Source of the DNA: Leucocoprinus leucothites
Taxonomy: Eukaryota; Basidiomycota; Agaricomycetes; Agaricales; Agaricaceae
DNA length: 64,000 nucleotides
Assembly (NCBI GenBank): GCA_013368445.1
Contig: JAACJO010000002.1
Coordinates: forward strand, 186,001 to 250,000
Direction of reading: 5' to 3'
The notes under the pieces are model-generated. The model saw nothing but the letters and a program-made list of their open reading frames with translations, ran no database searches and was not told the origin of the DNA. The position numbers and the translations under genes are program-made. Shown here piece after piece: positions 31,453 through 42,984 of the stretch (position 1 is the stretch's first letter; every line of letters begins with the position of its first letter).

Positions 31453-33209
31453 ATGGAGAATGTCGACCCCGCAGACCTTTACAGACAAGGTCCTCCGACG
31501 TTCGGGCATGAGCTCTTGAAGTACTTCCCACTAGATCCGGATTACATTAACCTAAATAACGGTATGTTCGCTTCCTCCGAGTGAGTCAATGACTCAGCTG
31601 CGTTTTAGGTTCATTCGGCACTGCACCTTATGTCGTTCATAAAGTCGCAAACGACTTGACACTCAAACTCGAAGCCAACCCCGATAGATTCTTGCGTCTC
31701 GATTATCTCCAATATCTCACCGATGTTCGCGAGAAGCTAGCAAAGATGGTTAATGCTCAGCGGGACGAGATCGTCCTAGTTCCCAACGCCTCCGTTGGTA
31801 TCAACACCGTTCTACGGAACTTTGAATGGGAGAAAGACGATGTCATCATATGCTGTACGTTCTTTTCCTCACCTTGACCAACCAACCAATTCACTCAATA
31901 GCAACCGCCAGTCAACACAAGCTACAACTCCGTCCACAAAACAGCCTACAACCTCGGAGACATCTCTCCCAACCCAACCGTATCCGAAATCCAACTCCTC
32001 TTCCCAACAACACCACAACAAATTATCGATCAGTTCCGGGATCACGTCAAAGGGTTACCGAAACCCGAAGGCAAGAAACGTGTTGCTATTATTGATAGTA
32101 TCATTTCGAACCCAGGAGCACTCATTCCATGGAAAGAGCTTGTGAAGATTTGTAAAGAAGAAGGAGTTTGGAGTGTTGTAGATGCTGCGCATTCGATTGG
32201 GCAGGAGCAGAAGATCGATTTGACGGAGGCTGCTCCTGATTTTTGGACTTCGGTATGTTTGCTGTTCTCCCATGCCTTCCGAGTTTTATGATCTGACTTT
32301 ATTCCGTACCTGTCGGTATAGAACTGTCACAAATGGTTGCACGCTAAACGCGCTGTTGCGATGTTATATATTCCTGAACGGTAATACACGCCACCCTCGA
32401 CTCCGATGTCAATCTCTTGACGTTCTCATTTTTCAATGTTCTGCAGCAATCGCAACCTAATTAAAACTTCTCTCCCGACTTCTTACGCGTACAAACCAGT
32501 TGCAGAGCGTACACTCCAAGATTTTCTTGCTCAATGGGAATGTACGACCTCCTCCACCATCAAAATTAATTCTCACTTCAAAAACTGATCGGTGATACTT
32601 TCAAATAGGGAACGGTACAATGGATTGGATCCCTTTCCTCATCATCGGAGCTGGTGAGATTTTTCGTAGCTATATCAAGTTCGAAACACAGTAACTGAGC
32701 TGATAATCCAAAGCCTTGGATTTCCGTAAATGGATCGGAGGCGAAGCCAAGATCTTCGAGTACTGCCACAATCTTGTTCTGGAAGGCGGTAAACGTATGG
32801 CAGAAATATTTGGTACCCAAGTTATGGACCCGAATGGCGAGTTTACCTTGAACATGGTACGTCCCTTCCATCCCAGCACATTCTCAGCTTTTTGGAAATT
32901 CTTATAGGTCAACGTCGAACTCCCATTCCCTGCGAGTATACCCCTGTCTTCTAAAGTTGACATGCTATTCAAGAGAAAAATGTTGATCGGGAGGAACGCA
33001 TATTCCGCTCATTTCTATCATAACGGTCGTTGGTGGACACGGTGCAGTGCACAGGTTTACAATGAGGTTAGTCTCCTTGGCCGATCGATCGTTTTCGTGA
33101 CTTTGTGTTAAAAACTTGGTGATAGATCCAAGATTTCGAGAAGATTGCAAAGATCTGGATAGAGGTCTGTGATGAAGTTAAGCGCGAGGTGGAGGCCGAT
33201 TCGAAATAG
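31453..33209 (+). CDS. class V PLP-dependent aminotransferase (isopenicillin N epimerase-like)
   Basis: Cytosolic pyridoxal-phosphate enzyme of the aminotransferase V / cysteine desulfurase-like fold. It starts MENVDPADLYRQGPPTFGHE. Exons read through LDPDYINLNN | GSFGTAPYVVH, then DVIIC | FNTSYNSVHKTAYNLGD (acceptor after ccag at 31910). VAIIDSIISNPGALIPW and the Asp/His of VVDAAHSIGQEQ bind PLP. The Schiff-base Lys is in TSNCHKWLHAKRAVAMLY. WNGTMDWIPFLIIGA and ALDFRKWIGGE then follow, and the end is VCDEVKREVEADSK with TAG at 33207. Eight or so short introns, all in frame. Fungal relatives include hercynylcysteine sulfoxide lyase-like (ergothioneine) enzymes and isopenicillin N epimerase-like proteins; I cannot choose between them. 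Confidence 0.88.
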
Positions 33210-33476
33210 AGGGATCTGATGGTACTTTGGATGCAATAAGTGGTATTTTCGGAGGCTGAGATGAATATTATGTACAAGATGATAACTACATATACCCATG
33301 GTGCTTTGTGTGTTCGTATTCTACATGAGGCATGGTTGTCAATGGTCATAACATGAGATGAAGTGATGAATAAATTAAATGATAAAATGCAAGTTGGAGA
33401 TGAAACCGAATAATGCGAATGAGATCAGGAACGAAAAATGAAAACAAGCTTTTTAAAAATAGAAGTTGATTTTCGT

Positions 33477-34165
33477 TCAACAATCGACAGCAACATCTGC
33501 TTGCCAGACATTATCACCGATACTGTAAAGGGCGACAAGAACAATCTTCTCGAACTCAATCCCACCATTGCCGATTTTCCACTGCGGACAAGACGTCGAC
33601 GAAGCCATCGCCTTCTGCACATGACGTCAGCAAAATGATTATCTTAAGCAGATATCCGACTACTAACCTCGACAAACCGCCAGAAATGCATCGCGATACT
33701 TGCACCAAGCTGAATACGAGTCATAGAAGGACTTGCAGGAGTACTATATGACCAGTTCAAGTGATCGTAACCGGGCCACTATAAAAGGGAGTACCGGTCA
33801 ATATTCCGATCATATCATAAAATAGGAGATCAGGCACATACCATAATTCGAATGTTAATCTGTTGAACATTGGTATGAGCCAAAACCGGGTCATTTCCCC
33901 CAGCAATCATCTGTGCTAGGGCATTCGCACTCCTCGCGCTAAAATCAACGATCGAGACTCCCTGTTTAGAGTACCCGATGTAATCGAATGAAATTGGCTG
34001 CGTCATTGGTTGGCCTGAAGCTTTCGCAGCAGCCTGAGGTACTCTGTGCCGGCGTGTACTTGTGAATTGTGATGGCGACGGAGTCAGAGCACCGGAGAGG
34101 GATGAGTAGCCGGAGACTTGGGAAGGGAAGATGGGCGAGTGAATGGGGTTGTGGTAGCGAGACAT
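33477..34165 (-). CDS. family copy A (type I), 190-aa unknown protein
   Basis: Member of the eight-copy local family. Three exons on the minus strand: 33842-34165 (324 nt), 33668-33778 (111 nt), 33477-33614 (138 nt), all phase 0. It starts MSRYHNPIHSPIFPSQVSGY, with a Ser/Pro-rich N-terminus and a basic patch (RRHRVPQ). The likely folded part begins ISFDYIGYSKQGVSIVDF and contains WPGYDHLNW, ASPSMTRIQLGASIAM and the terminal block VLVALYSIGDNVWQADVAVDC. There is no signal peptide or membrane segment, so it is probably cytosolic or nuclear. Most like copies E and H (type I). It pairs head-to-head with copy B. TATTTAA lies 139 bp before the ATG. No family recognised. Confidence 0.85.
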
Positions 34166-35526
34166 CTCGGTGATGTTCAATTGAGATAGACGTTTAGAGT
34201 TTCAGATTATCGGGTACAATCAAGCTCGCTGAGAAGACTCGAGAGATAGTCGATGAGTCGATGGGTGGTTGGCTCTCCTCCCTCATCTCTTCCAGAGTTA
34301 AATACCATGAAGCTCGTTCATACATGGCTTTGGACTTGAAGAATTCACCCTCAGCTAACACTTCACATAGCACTATCGTGTTTTGGTTCAGTGAGGTCGT
34401 GTCCAGCGCTCTCGATGAAGGTCACCACTAGACGTCGTTGAGTGATGCACAGGGTAGCGCTCGTGGCGTCGAAATCAAATCACATCCCATATACGGTATC
34501 GAGGTTCACTTCATGGCTTCATATTCCTTTTGGGTTAAGGTTCGGTTACGCCAGAGGTGAAGTGGCTTCCATGGGACGAGTTCTTACGCAAACAGGCGGC
34601 AGTTTGATATCACATCAGGGATAAGGGACCACGAGGCTGAATCAACAAGCGAGTGGCTCAATCATCCAACGGTCACAGGAAAGTAGATTCAGGTTCTTGT
34701 CATAATCATACACAGTTGCGATTATTTAGATCTTGCTCGAGCTGTCCGAGATATACCAGTGAGTTCACTGAGAGTTATATTCGAACTCTAAAGCTGTCAT
34801 TATTTCCACATCAGTAGGAAGGGACGAAAGGTGTGCGGGATGAAATCCGAACGTTGAACAGAGATGAACGCAATCGAGTATCAGCACCGATCGGATAATT
34901 TCCAAGCATGATATATTCTACGCTTGATGCTAGACAGTCAAATTTCGACTTTGAGGAGGGTGCAAGTGCTTTCCGAGCGCTTCATGGACGGTGTTATCGG
35001 AACGTTCAACACGCCCAGTTGAATTGTGTGGACACATCACATTGCTACAGGACACCTTCGTAACCATCCAGCAAAGTGTCCCTGGAGACTTACCATGATT
35101 TACCTTCTGCCTTCTTGGATGTGATAACGACCGAAGGTCTAATCACAAGCGCCCTCCGGTAATTTACAAACGGATCAGATTCCAACCCGGCTACCAGTGT
35201 GATGAGATCAATTCACCGGCTCGCACCTCAGCGTGCCAGTTCGATTGCCACACTTCAGCAAATCACACCCCAGTCTATCACTCCCGACCTTCACTGGACC
35301 CTCAGGGCGCGCCATCCCGCCAATGTTCACAGTACGCGTCCAAGTGAAGGACTCTACGAGCACAAAGTCTCAACACATGGGAGCTCCAGCTTGTATAAAT
35401 CATGGATGAACTTGAGCTTGAGTCACCAACAGCCTTCGAGCATCTCGAGCATCGAACCTCAACGACATCGCAGCACTTATCTCATCTCAAGAAGTCTAAT
35501 ACTCTATAGTCTAACTGCGATCAGAC
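34166..35526. promoter_or_regulatory. bidirectional regulatory region between copies A and B
   Basis: 1361 bp between divergent starts. TATTTAA (minus, 34298-34304) serves A and TATAAAT (35394-35400) serves B, 133 bp before its ATG. A paired element ACCACTAG...GAGTGAT at 34424-34446 lies about 260 bp before A. CCGGCTCG occurs at 35217-35224. Several AATCAC words occur. No gene was found inside. Confidence 0.55.
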
Positions 35527-36214
35527 ATGTCTCGCTACCACAACGCCATCCACAGCCCTGTCTTCCCCTCTCAGATCTCTTCCTACTCTTCCCTATCTGG
35601 CGCCCTCACACCGCCACCGGCCCAATTCAACTCTTCTCGCCGCCGCCGTGTGCCACAAAACGTCTGCCGGACATCCGGTGGACCAGCCTGTGGCCCTATT
35701 GGATTTGACTATATCGGTCAGGCAGGGCAAGGAGTCTCGCTTGCCGACGTTAGTGCTCGGTCGCAGAATGCGATCAGCCAGTTGGTAGCCGGAGCCAATG
35801 ACCAGGTCTTGGCGGGGACCGGAATCAGCAAGCTCCACCTGCGGATCATGGTATGTCCTATTTTTGTATCCCGACGTTGATGGCGGGCTGACTTGGCTTG
35901 GAATTGTAGTGGACCGGGTATGAGCACTTGAACTTTGTGCAGAGCATGCCGGCGAGCCCAGCTATGTCTCGTGGGCAGCTCGGTGCTAGCATTGCGATGC
36001 AATTCTGGTCTTTTGTTGCAGTGAGTATATTTTCTGCCACTTTTAGTAGTCGGCTTGATATTGACTTGGCTTTCAGCAAGCCCAAAAGTCGTCAACGACG
36101 AACTCTCAGTGGCAAATCAGCCAAGAAACCATACCATTTGAGAAGATATTCCTTGTTGCCCTGTACAGTCTTGGTGACGGGATCTGGCAAGCAGATGTTG
36201 CCGTTGATTTCTGA
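35261..36214 (+). repeat. segmental duplication, unit 1 (copy B and its promoter)
   Basis: About 954 bp nearly identical to 46072-47024, covering roughly 265 bp upstream of the ATG, all three exons and both introns. The proteins of B and F differ at only four of 190 residues by eye. The similarity decays before the AATCACACCC start and right after the stop codon. Confidence 0.8.
35527..36214 (+). CDS. family copy B (type II), 190-aa unknown protein
   Basis: Three exons: 35527-35850, 35910-36020, 36077-36214, sizes 324/111/138 as in the other copies. It starts MSRYHNAIHSPVFPSQISSY, has the basic patch RRRRVPQNVC, then IGFDYIGQAGQGVSLADV and WTGYEHLNFVQSMPASPAM, and ends FLVALYSLGDGIWQADVAVDF. 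Type II copies (B, F, G) share QAGQGVSLAD and the exon-2 phrase SRGQLGASIAMQFW, which set them apart from type I. No signal peptide or transmembrane helix. Nearly identical to F, so a recent duplicate. Divergent from A across a shared region. No known domain recognised. Confidence 0.88.
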
Positions 36215-37473
36215 TCGACTACATCACTCTTTCATTTTGGGGTTAATTTATTCTTTGTCAAAACAACGCTTCAATGTACATTATCGCGCAATCACGGCCT
36301 CCTCTTTATGCTTCTTATGATACCTATGTCACCTATGTAGCTATGCATATGCTTTCCCGTAGCCCTAGTCCATATTTCTTTGCTATTCTCACCTCTTTGT
36401 ATTAACATGGCATATCAATTTGGCACTTTTGGAGTTCGATGACCTAACAATATTTTGTGGTTTCTTCAAGAAATCTTCAAGAAATACATTTCAATTGGCA
36501 TCAGCTGGCCATGCCCTTCGATAGTCAATAAGGGATCTACTTCTTTGATCGGCGCCCAAACATGGGATCTGAAGAACATGAAACGATGGAAACACTAGCC
36601 GCCTTCAGCGGCTTATTGTAGCCTCACAATCATTGACAAAACGTCATCTTGATCCCGATGATCATGCATTGTGTTTGTTCCGAGACTTTGTGCTTGTGGG
36701 TCCGTGGGTTTTTGATACTGACTTTTTAAATTCCATCCTAATCCTCTCTCTTTCAGCGGCAATAGCTCACTCCGCATTCCGAATACTGTGGAGATTCCAC
36801 GGTGGTACACAATCATGTATAATGCATACTATGGTTTCATCTTGCTCTCTTGCTCCTTCCAGATGATGTTTACAATCACCTTACTATGGCAATCCACAAG
36901 GACACTCGGTAGGACAAACGGAACGTCAACACGCCTAATCACAGCCCTTGGTATCACAATCACATCTAGCGCCATCAACCTCCAATCAGTCACTCGATGA
37001 CTCAGGAGGAACTCGCTTACTTCCGTCCACTGTCCTTCTCCGGCCAATCATGTTCCACCACTATCCCAATTCGGACAATCGTGGCTGCCTCGTTGCTGTG
37101 ATGTGATAGAAGGGGAGACCGCGGCCACTCACCTCCCTTTGCCACAATCACAACCTGCATCACACACCCTATCACGTCCACTCTCAATCACATTTCGCTG
37201 TGATCTCCGTCGTTCGGAGGGCCCTTTGGACATCACTCACTGGCTATCACTCACAGAATACACTGATGTGAAGAACGACATAACGTTGCATGAACGCTCG
37301 CGAGTGGTATATATCACGATGGATACTTCGAGCAAAGTCAGTGCGATCTGCACCTTCAAGAGACAGTCTTGTCTTCGAGGAAACTATCTACGAATAGCCT
37401 TGACCTCATTGACCAAGTCTCACACAAACGTACACTGTGATCCACAAGCTCAAACACCCTCGAGTTTATTACT
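36215..37473. promoter_or_regulatory. upstream region of copy C, rich in AATCAC words
   Basis: 1259 bp between B and C. At least six AATCAC words cluster mainly at 36880-37200, with further ATCACT words near 37230-37260. TATATATC at 37308 is 166 bp before the ATG. No gene recognised. Confidence 0.45.
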
Positions 37474-38162
37474 ATGTCTCGATACCACAATACCATCCAT
37501 CCTCCCGTCTTTCCCTCTCAGCTCTCAGCTTACTCGACGCTTTCGGGTGCACTGATTCCTCCTCCCTCCCGATTTACCTCGTCACGGCGTAGACGTGTTC
37601 CGCAGATCTTGTGCAAGACATCCTCTGGTCCGATGTGTGCCCCAATAACTTTTGATTATATTGGCCAGACTGGACAGGGTGTCTCCGTTGCCGACTTCAG
37701 CGCACGGTCGCAGAATGCTCTGGTACAGATGGTCACCGGGGCGAACGACTTAGTTCTAGCAACCACGGGCGTAAAAACCGCTACTCTACATATAATGGTT
37801 GGTAGTCTATCACTTATGCAGTGATTCACCTCACTTAACTCTTCTCCTTGTAGTGGACCGGATACGAACGCATATCGAAAACCAAGTTCAATCTCCCTGT
37901 CTCTGCTGCTACATCTCGTGGCCAGCTAGGAGCAAACATTGCTTTGCATCTCTGGGCTTTCGTTGATGTACGCTATTTTATGAAAAATACTGACATGATG
38001 AAGACTGACTTTCGCGGTATTTAGGAGGCAACCAAAGCCGCAGCGAGTGACCCTCAGTGGGAGATTAGCGCAAGAGGAATCAGATACGATAAAATTGTGC
38101 TTGTGGCGCTTTACCATGTCGGAGACGATGTGTGGCAAGTTGACCTTGCTGTCGATTTCTGA
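37474..38162 (+). CDS. family copy C (singleton, type II-like)
   Basis: Three exons: 37474-37797, 37854-37967, 38025-38162. Exon 2 is one codon longer than in the other copies. It starts MSRYHNTIHPPVFPSQLSAY, has RRRRVPQILC, then ITFDYIGQTGQGVSVADF, and ends VLVALYHVGDDVWQVDLAVDF. The QTGQGVS phrase puts it nearer to type II, but exon 2 (WTGYERISKTKFNLPVSAA) is clearly its own. It is not part of a head-to-head pair: B lies upstream in the same direction and RIM2 is convergent downstream. All frames are intact. Confidence 0.85.
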
Positions 38163-38849
38163 GTCCCGTGGCGTCTACTCTTCATACCCTCCTCCAACAT
38201 CAAGGTCAGAAGTTAATATCTATTTTTGTCCCCATCATTTGTATAATAAGCGCTTTGATGTTGTACTTGGGATTTATGCTTTCACGTTTTCGTATTAGCT
38301 CTGTATTTGTTGTTCATGCTTTGCTTTCAATGTAATTCAAATCGCTGTATTCACTCCCAGGCAAACTGCCACGCAAAAATTGTGATATCTCTAAATCCCA
38401 AGTGTATTAACCGAACTACCGCTGCCAGAGAACGGCCGTTAGCCAAGTAAACGAACAGAAACCGAATTATATATGTAATAACGAAAAGCAAGAAAGCGAA
38501 GCATCCGACGACGGGAGAAGTAGCTATAAAATACACAGGTGGGGTGCTACAGGACCATTTAGGGCCCAAAGGGTTTCTAGTAGTGCAAATATTAAGGCAA
38601 TTATTGTATGGCGACACATAAATGCGTATGAATGATTTTGAGTGCTAGGGGTATTTGATGAGAGGGGCGATAGAGCATGCTACAGAGGAAAGTGCGTCAG
38701 AGGCGTGTTCCAAGAAAAACAGCGCAAGAAGTGTCGCAGCAAGTAGCAGATCATGAAGATCGAGGAGATACGTCTAGAGCTGATGGCGGGCGGGGCTAGG
38801 CTCAAAGAGCAAAATCGTAGCGCAGGAAAGGGACACGGCAAGTAGATCA
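38163..38849. other. convergent 3' region between copy C and RIM2
   Basis: 687 bp with no recognised gene. Contains the two 3' UTRs. Confidence 0.4.
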
Positions 38850-40014
38850 TCACCACCGAAGGATACCTTCATAGATGAAGAACATTACGGCGGCATTGGG
38901 AACCACCCGCATCAAGTGAGCGCTCAGACCACCGTACAGCGACTTAACACCCTCTTCTGCGATGATCAACCTCAGTGTTTGCCATAGGCCAGTGTACTTG
39001 ATGACACCGTTCACACGTGGCTCTCGCAATCGTGTTCGCAGCACCTGTATTATACGTAAGAATCAGAGAACAAAGAGAAAGCGAATCGGAAGGCGAACCT
39101 CGTGAGGATATGAGACTAGACTTGCGACACACTTGGCTGTCCCTGCACTACCTATCATGCCTAGCCACTCCATTGCACCACCTTTTCCTTCCGTATTTAC
39201 AGTCATTTTCTTCAGCCTCTCATACAATACCCACTGTATGGTCCCCTCCGTCACTCCAAGGTAGCTCGCGGATAGTCCCTTATAGAACCCTTTGATCCCC
39301 TCATCTCGGAAAATCTTCTGAATGCACAACCAACTCCCACCAATGCCACCTCTACGTGATTGTGGGATTCCAGTGACTAGCTGGGACGCGGAAAGCTGCA
39401 TACGGGTCTTGACAACCCAGATGGGGTTGGTTACAGAACCGGTGACGATACCGGCTAGCGCAGCTGCGGAGAGGTGCACGAAGGAGTTTTCGCGACCTTC
39501 GTTGAATGTGTTGGCAATGATAACTTTGCCGTTGCCGTAGGTGTAGAAATTTATCGAACGTGCCGGAATGACACCAATTAGTGTTGGTCCAAGACCTTTG
39601 AAGAGAGCACGAGGGGATTCGTCCCGGTAGATGTCACTGTAGAAACACGTAAAAAAACCAAAAGAACATAAGAAAGTGGAGCAATTCTCACCGCAGGATG
39701 TGCCCCGTTTCTACAAAATTCCACAGCAGGCCTCCGTGCCTGGGACCATGAAGTAAGGCGCCCCCAGAGCCATTCGCCATTACCCCTATTGCTGCATGTC
39801 CCTCGCGGAAAAGACTCGACTGTAGACGCGTCTTTACAACATCAAATGGGCTTGTAACAATGGCGCCGCACATCCCTCCAAGACTAGGATATCTGTCAGT
39901 ATCCCATATGTTTTATGAGACGCGAAAGCACACATACCCGCCAGCTACGAAATGTCTCCAAGACTTTGCTGGCAGAAAGCCAGTTGTCGGAGTTCCGTTG
40001 TTGTTGTGCGACAT
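38850..40014 (-). CDS. RIM2: mitochondrial pyrimidine nucleotide carrier RIM2-type
   Basis: Inner mitochondrial membrane carrier of the SLC25 family, exchanging (deoxy)pyrimidine nucleotides between cytosol and matrix. It starts MSHNNNGTPTTGFLPAKSWR at 40014. Three carrier repeats with the Px[DE]xx[KR] signature are seen: SPFDVVKTRLQS, NPIWVVKTRMQL and SYPHEVLRTRLRE. The Trp-for-Asp/Glu change in repeat 2 (PIWVVK) is a hallmark of the RIM2/SLC25A33/36 group. GPTLIGVIPARSINFYTYG, GLSASYLGVTEGTIQWVLYE and GGLSAHLMRVVPNAAVMFF also match that group. It ends ...IYEGILRW at 38850. A few short introns. It shares a 157-bp divergent promoter with RPC8. High confidence. Confidence 0.93.
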
Positions 40015-40171
40015 CGTCTTGGTTGCTTTTCGAAGGTATTGGCCCGGGAGGTTTGCCAGACAACCAGTGGAGGAGGATAAGTTAGGAGCAAATGAATTTG
40101 GGGAATTTTTCCCCGGTCACGTGAAAATAAAATGATAATTTCTAAAATTACTTGGTTAAGTTATCAGCGCC
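40015..40171. promoter_or_regulatory. compact bidirectional promoter RIM2 / RPC8
   Basis: Only 157 bp separate the two divergent ATGs, so both promoters must overlap. GC/AT mixed, no clear TATA box. Confidence 0.5.
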
Positions 40172-41108
40172 ATGTTTTCTCTTTCCATAATCAAGGTTTG
40201 TCCCTGCGCTCTCCAGGAAGGATTAGCTGAACAATTCCATTCAGGATACTGTTGCAGTTCAGCCGTCACAATTTGGCACTCCTGCAGATGAAGCCATAAT
40301 TGCAGAAATCAACAAAAAATATGCCAATCGCGTTCTGCACGATATTGGACTCTGTATAACTGTCTTCGATCTGAGCCAGGTTGGCGAGGGCAAAGTACGT
40401 TACGGAGACGGATGTTTATGGTACAAAGGTACAAGACCTTCACCCTCTTGCAAGTATAAAGGCTAAAGCTGACTCAAGGCAGTTGTATTTCGTATGGTCG
40501 TTTTTCGGCCATTCACCTCGGAGGTCATCCTGGCCAAGGTGAAATCTTCAGATGAAGACGGCATTCGACGTTCGTGCATGCTCAGCTGAGGTACCATCTC
40601 AGTACTCACGCCTCGGTAGTGACGATGGGATTCTTCGATGACATGTACATTCCGGCTGTTTACCTACCCCAACCCTCGGCATTGTAAGCCCTGCCCCCTC
40701 TTCATTCATTTTTAATCCTCGGCTTATCCCAGCTGTCAGCGACCCAAATGAGCGCGCTCATTTTTGGCTTCCGGACTCCGAGGCGTCTACATCCCAACAA
40801 CTCTTGGATTCTCCTGTTGCCGAACGTATGTACATTGACCAAGGGGAGGTACTCCGAGTGCGGGTTGAGGCAGAGGACTTTTACGACGATGAACCTGGAC
40901 CACCCAAAATGGCTGAAGGGGTAAAGGTTCTGCGAGAACCAAAACGAGCTCCTTATAACATCATCGTGCGTGGTGCTGTGGCTTTCATTCATCTCTTTGC
41001 TCACATGTCCTTCAGTGCTCTATTGCTGAACAAGGTCTCGGCCCAGTAGCATGGTGGTCGAATGCGCAGCAAGTGGAAGAGGACGATGATGCAATGGATC
41101 AAGGTTAG
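40172..41108 (+). CDS. RPC25: RNA polymerase III subunit RPC8 (Rpb7-like)
   Basis: Stalk subunit of RNA polymerase III (yeast Rpc25, human POLR3H). It starts MFSLSIIK | DTVAVQPSQFGTPADEAII. The N-terminal SHS2/Rpb7-N part reads INKKYANRVLHDIGLCITVF and VGEGKVRYGDGCLWYK | VVFRMVVFRPFTSEVILAKV. The OB-fold part reads SSDEDGIR | TMGFFDDMYIPAVYLPQPSA, then NERAHFWLPDSEAS and YIDQGEVLRVRVEAEDFYDD. The last exon begins CSIAEQGLGPVAWW and ends DDDAMDQG with TAG at 41106-41108. Six or so exons, all in frame. Divergent from RIM2. Confidence 0.92.
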
Positions 41109-42274
41109 ATCCTCAAGTTCTATTCCAAATCTCATGGAACGTCATTAGAGCAGTATGTAGTGTTCAATTAATCCCAAATAGAGTTGGGGCGGTTGAAGCT
41201 CTGCGCCGGTCGATCCGGATGGAAGTGTTCTCTGCGTGTTCAAGCAAAGATCTAGGCTATGTCCGTAAGATCAGCCACCACATCCATGTTCTTTGATCCC
41301 GCCTTCAACCCCACCCCCGTTTTCAGAAATCGCTTCCATCTCACCTTCACCTCGAAGCTACTGCAAAACTTCTCCCTCCGTCACTGTTTCGGTTCACCTT
41401 GGACACACAGACGCCCATGGACGAAATAGGTCAGAGTGAGCCATTCAAATGGTTACTTTGTAATGATCGCATTTCATTTTGCACGCTGCGCCATGCAACT
41501 GAGGAACTGATGCATCAGGCCACGGATGTATCGGCTGGATTATATTCTATGTTCCGGTTTCCCTTACTCGCTGTTCATACTGGACACCAAAGCCGCATTC
41601 CTCCACTTCGTTGATTACATGAGGATGTGCCGCACGAGCACGATGCGCCTTGATGAGAATCCGTGAAGGGAGTTAATGAATACCATCTCGATAACTCGAC
41701 CCGAACTTCCGAAGGGTCGAGGGGGCAGGATTGACTCGGACCTCACGAACCCTCCATGCTTCGGTCCGTAAGATATGTAACTACTCCCGCCTGTTCCACA
41801 ACTCTCATTGCAAGGATTCATGTAACTGGACATGAATGCTCCTTCGAGGCCATGGCGTCATCGATGCATCAATCGACTTCTCGTCTCTCGATGACGTCCA
41901 GGACCAATCACCTGGGAGGGTAACGGATCAAGGAAAAGTATCTTGAGCTTTTTGCTAAAAAAAGCTTTTTGACGATCCGGGTTCTTCAGCTAATCTACGC
42001 GGACTTTGATTTACGTTTCTGCCATGTTCGGCCTCTTTAGTCTTACTCGGAGGTCCCCACAATGTTGTATCCCCCAGAAAGATGGATTATCAAAGATGCG
42101 CGACATTATCGGTATGAAAGTACAAACAACTGGCTGGTAGGTATCTGGTTGATGCATGATAGTGTACAGATGCAGGATGTGATAAGTTACAGTTTTCGAG
42201 ATAGAAGCATGAGTATAGCGATGACGTGGGACCTGGTGGAGAGGGGGCTTGGGGATAGCCAAGCGAAATCCTTC
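41109..42274. other. intergenic, no gene recognised
   Basis: 1166 bp between RPC8 and copy D. Frames of 70-80 codons occur on both strands but lack motifs and splice support. Searching by eye for family remnants found none. Confidence 0.45.
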
Positions 42275-42984
42275 CTAGTGCCCTCTATGTGCTGGTGCTG
42301 GGTCGACGGCTATGTCTGCTTGGCAAACACCATCTCCGAAGCTATATAGCGCCACGAGGTAGAGTTGGTCGAAGGTGATGGCGTCAGGGCCTATGCGCCA
42401 GTCGCGCACTGTTGTTGTAGAGGATGTAGCTTTCTGAAGAAAGAGTCAGTCCATGGAGTCGAAGGGAAGAGCGCCTTGAGCATACTTCGCAGAATTTGCG
42501 GAATTGTTTGGCAATCAAGGATCCTAATTGTCCTTTTGTCGTCGTTCTCGGTACAGGGAAGGTGAATGAGCAGTCGATGTGTTCATAGCCCAACCACTGC
42601 AAGTCGGATAAGCACTCCTTTTCATCCTTCTTGCACAGACATAATGCTCACCATGATGCGCAAATCAATCTTTTGGATTCCAGTATTGGCCAAGATGACC
42701 TCGTTAGCCCCAGAGAGGAGGTGGTTGATTCCTCCCTGGCTCTTGACCGAGAAGTCTCTGAGAGCGACCCCTTGCCTCGACTGAGAGAAGTAGTCGAAGG
42801 CAACTGGCATGAAAACTGGCTCGTTGACGGCCTTGCAAGCAGTCTGAGGCACCCGTTCCCTGCTTGAGGACGTAAACTGGGAAGGAGGGGGCACAGGCGT
42901 CAGAGCGCCCGCCAGAGAAGAGTAGTTTGAGAGCTGAGAGGGGTGGACAAGCGTGTGAACTGAGGTACTGTAGTAGCCAGCCAT
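42275..42984 (-). CDS. family copy D (most diverged singleton, 200 aa)
   Basis: Three exons on the minus strand: 42652-42984 (333 nt), 42486-42596 (111 nt), 42275-42433 (159 nt). It starts MAGYYSTSVHTLVHPSQLSNY instead of MSRYHN. The basic patch is weakened to SSRERVPQ. The core reads VAFDYFSQSRQGVALRDF, exon 2 WLGYEHIDCSFTFPVPRTT. The conserved Trp of the terminal block is changed to Cys (SFGDGVCQADIAVD), and the usual stop after the last Asp is absent, adding PAPAHRGH. Frames and splice sites are intact, so it can still be a working gene, but constraint looks altered. Same orientation as copy E. Confidence 0.8.

Noticed and set aside
35199..35708. 169-aa frame overlapping copy B (and the like frame at 46066-46521 over copy F)
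   Set aside because: It is another frame of the promoter, 5' UTR and exon 1 of the family gene. It is conserved only because the DNA is duplicated.
42062..42349. 95-aa plus-strand frame
   Set aside because: Antisense of exon 3 of copy D; the family exon on the other strand explains the sequence.
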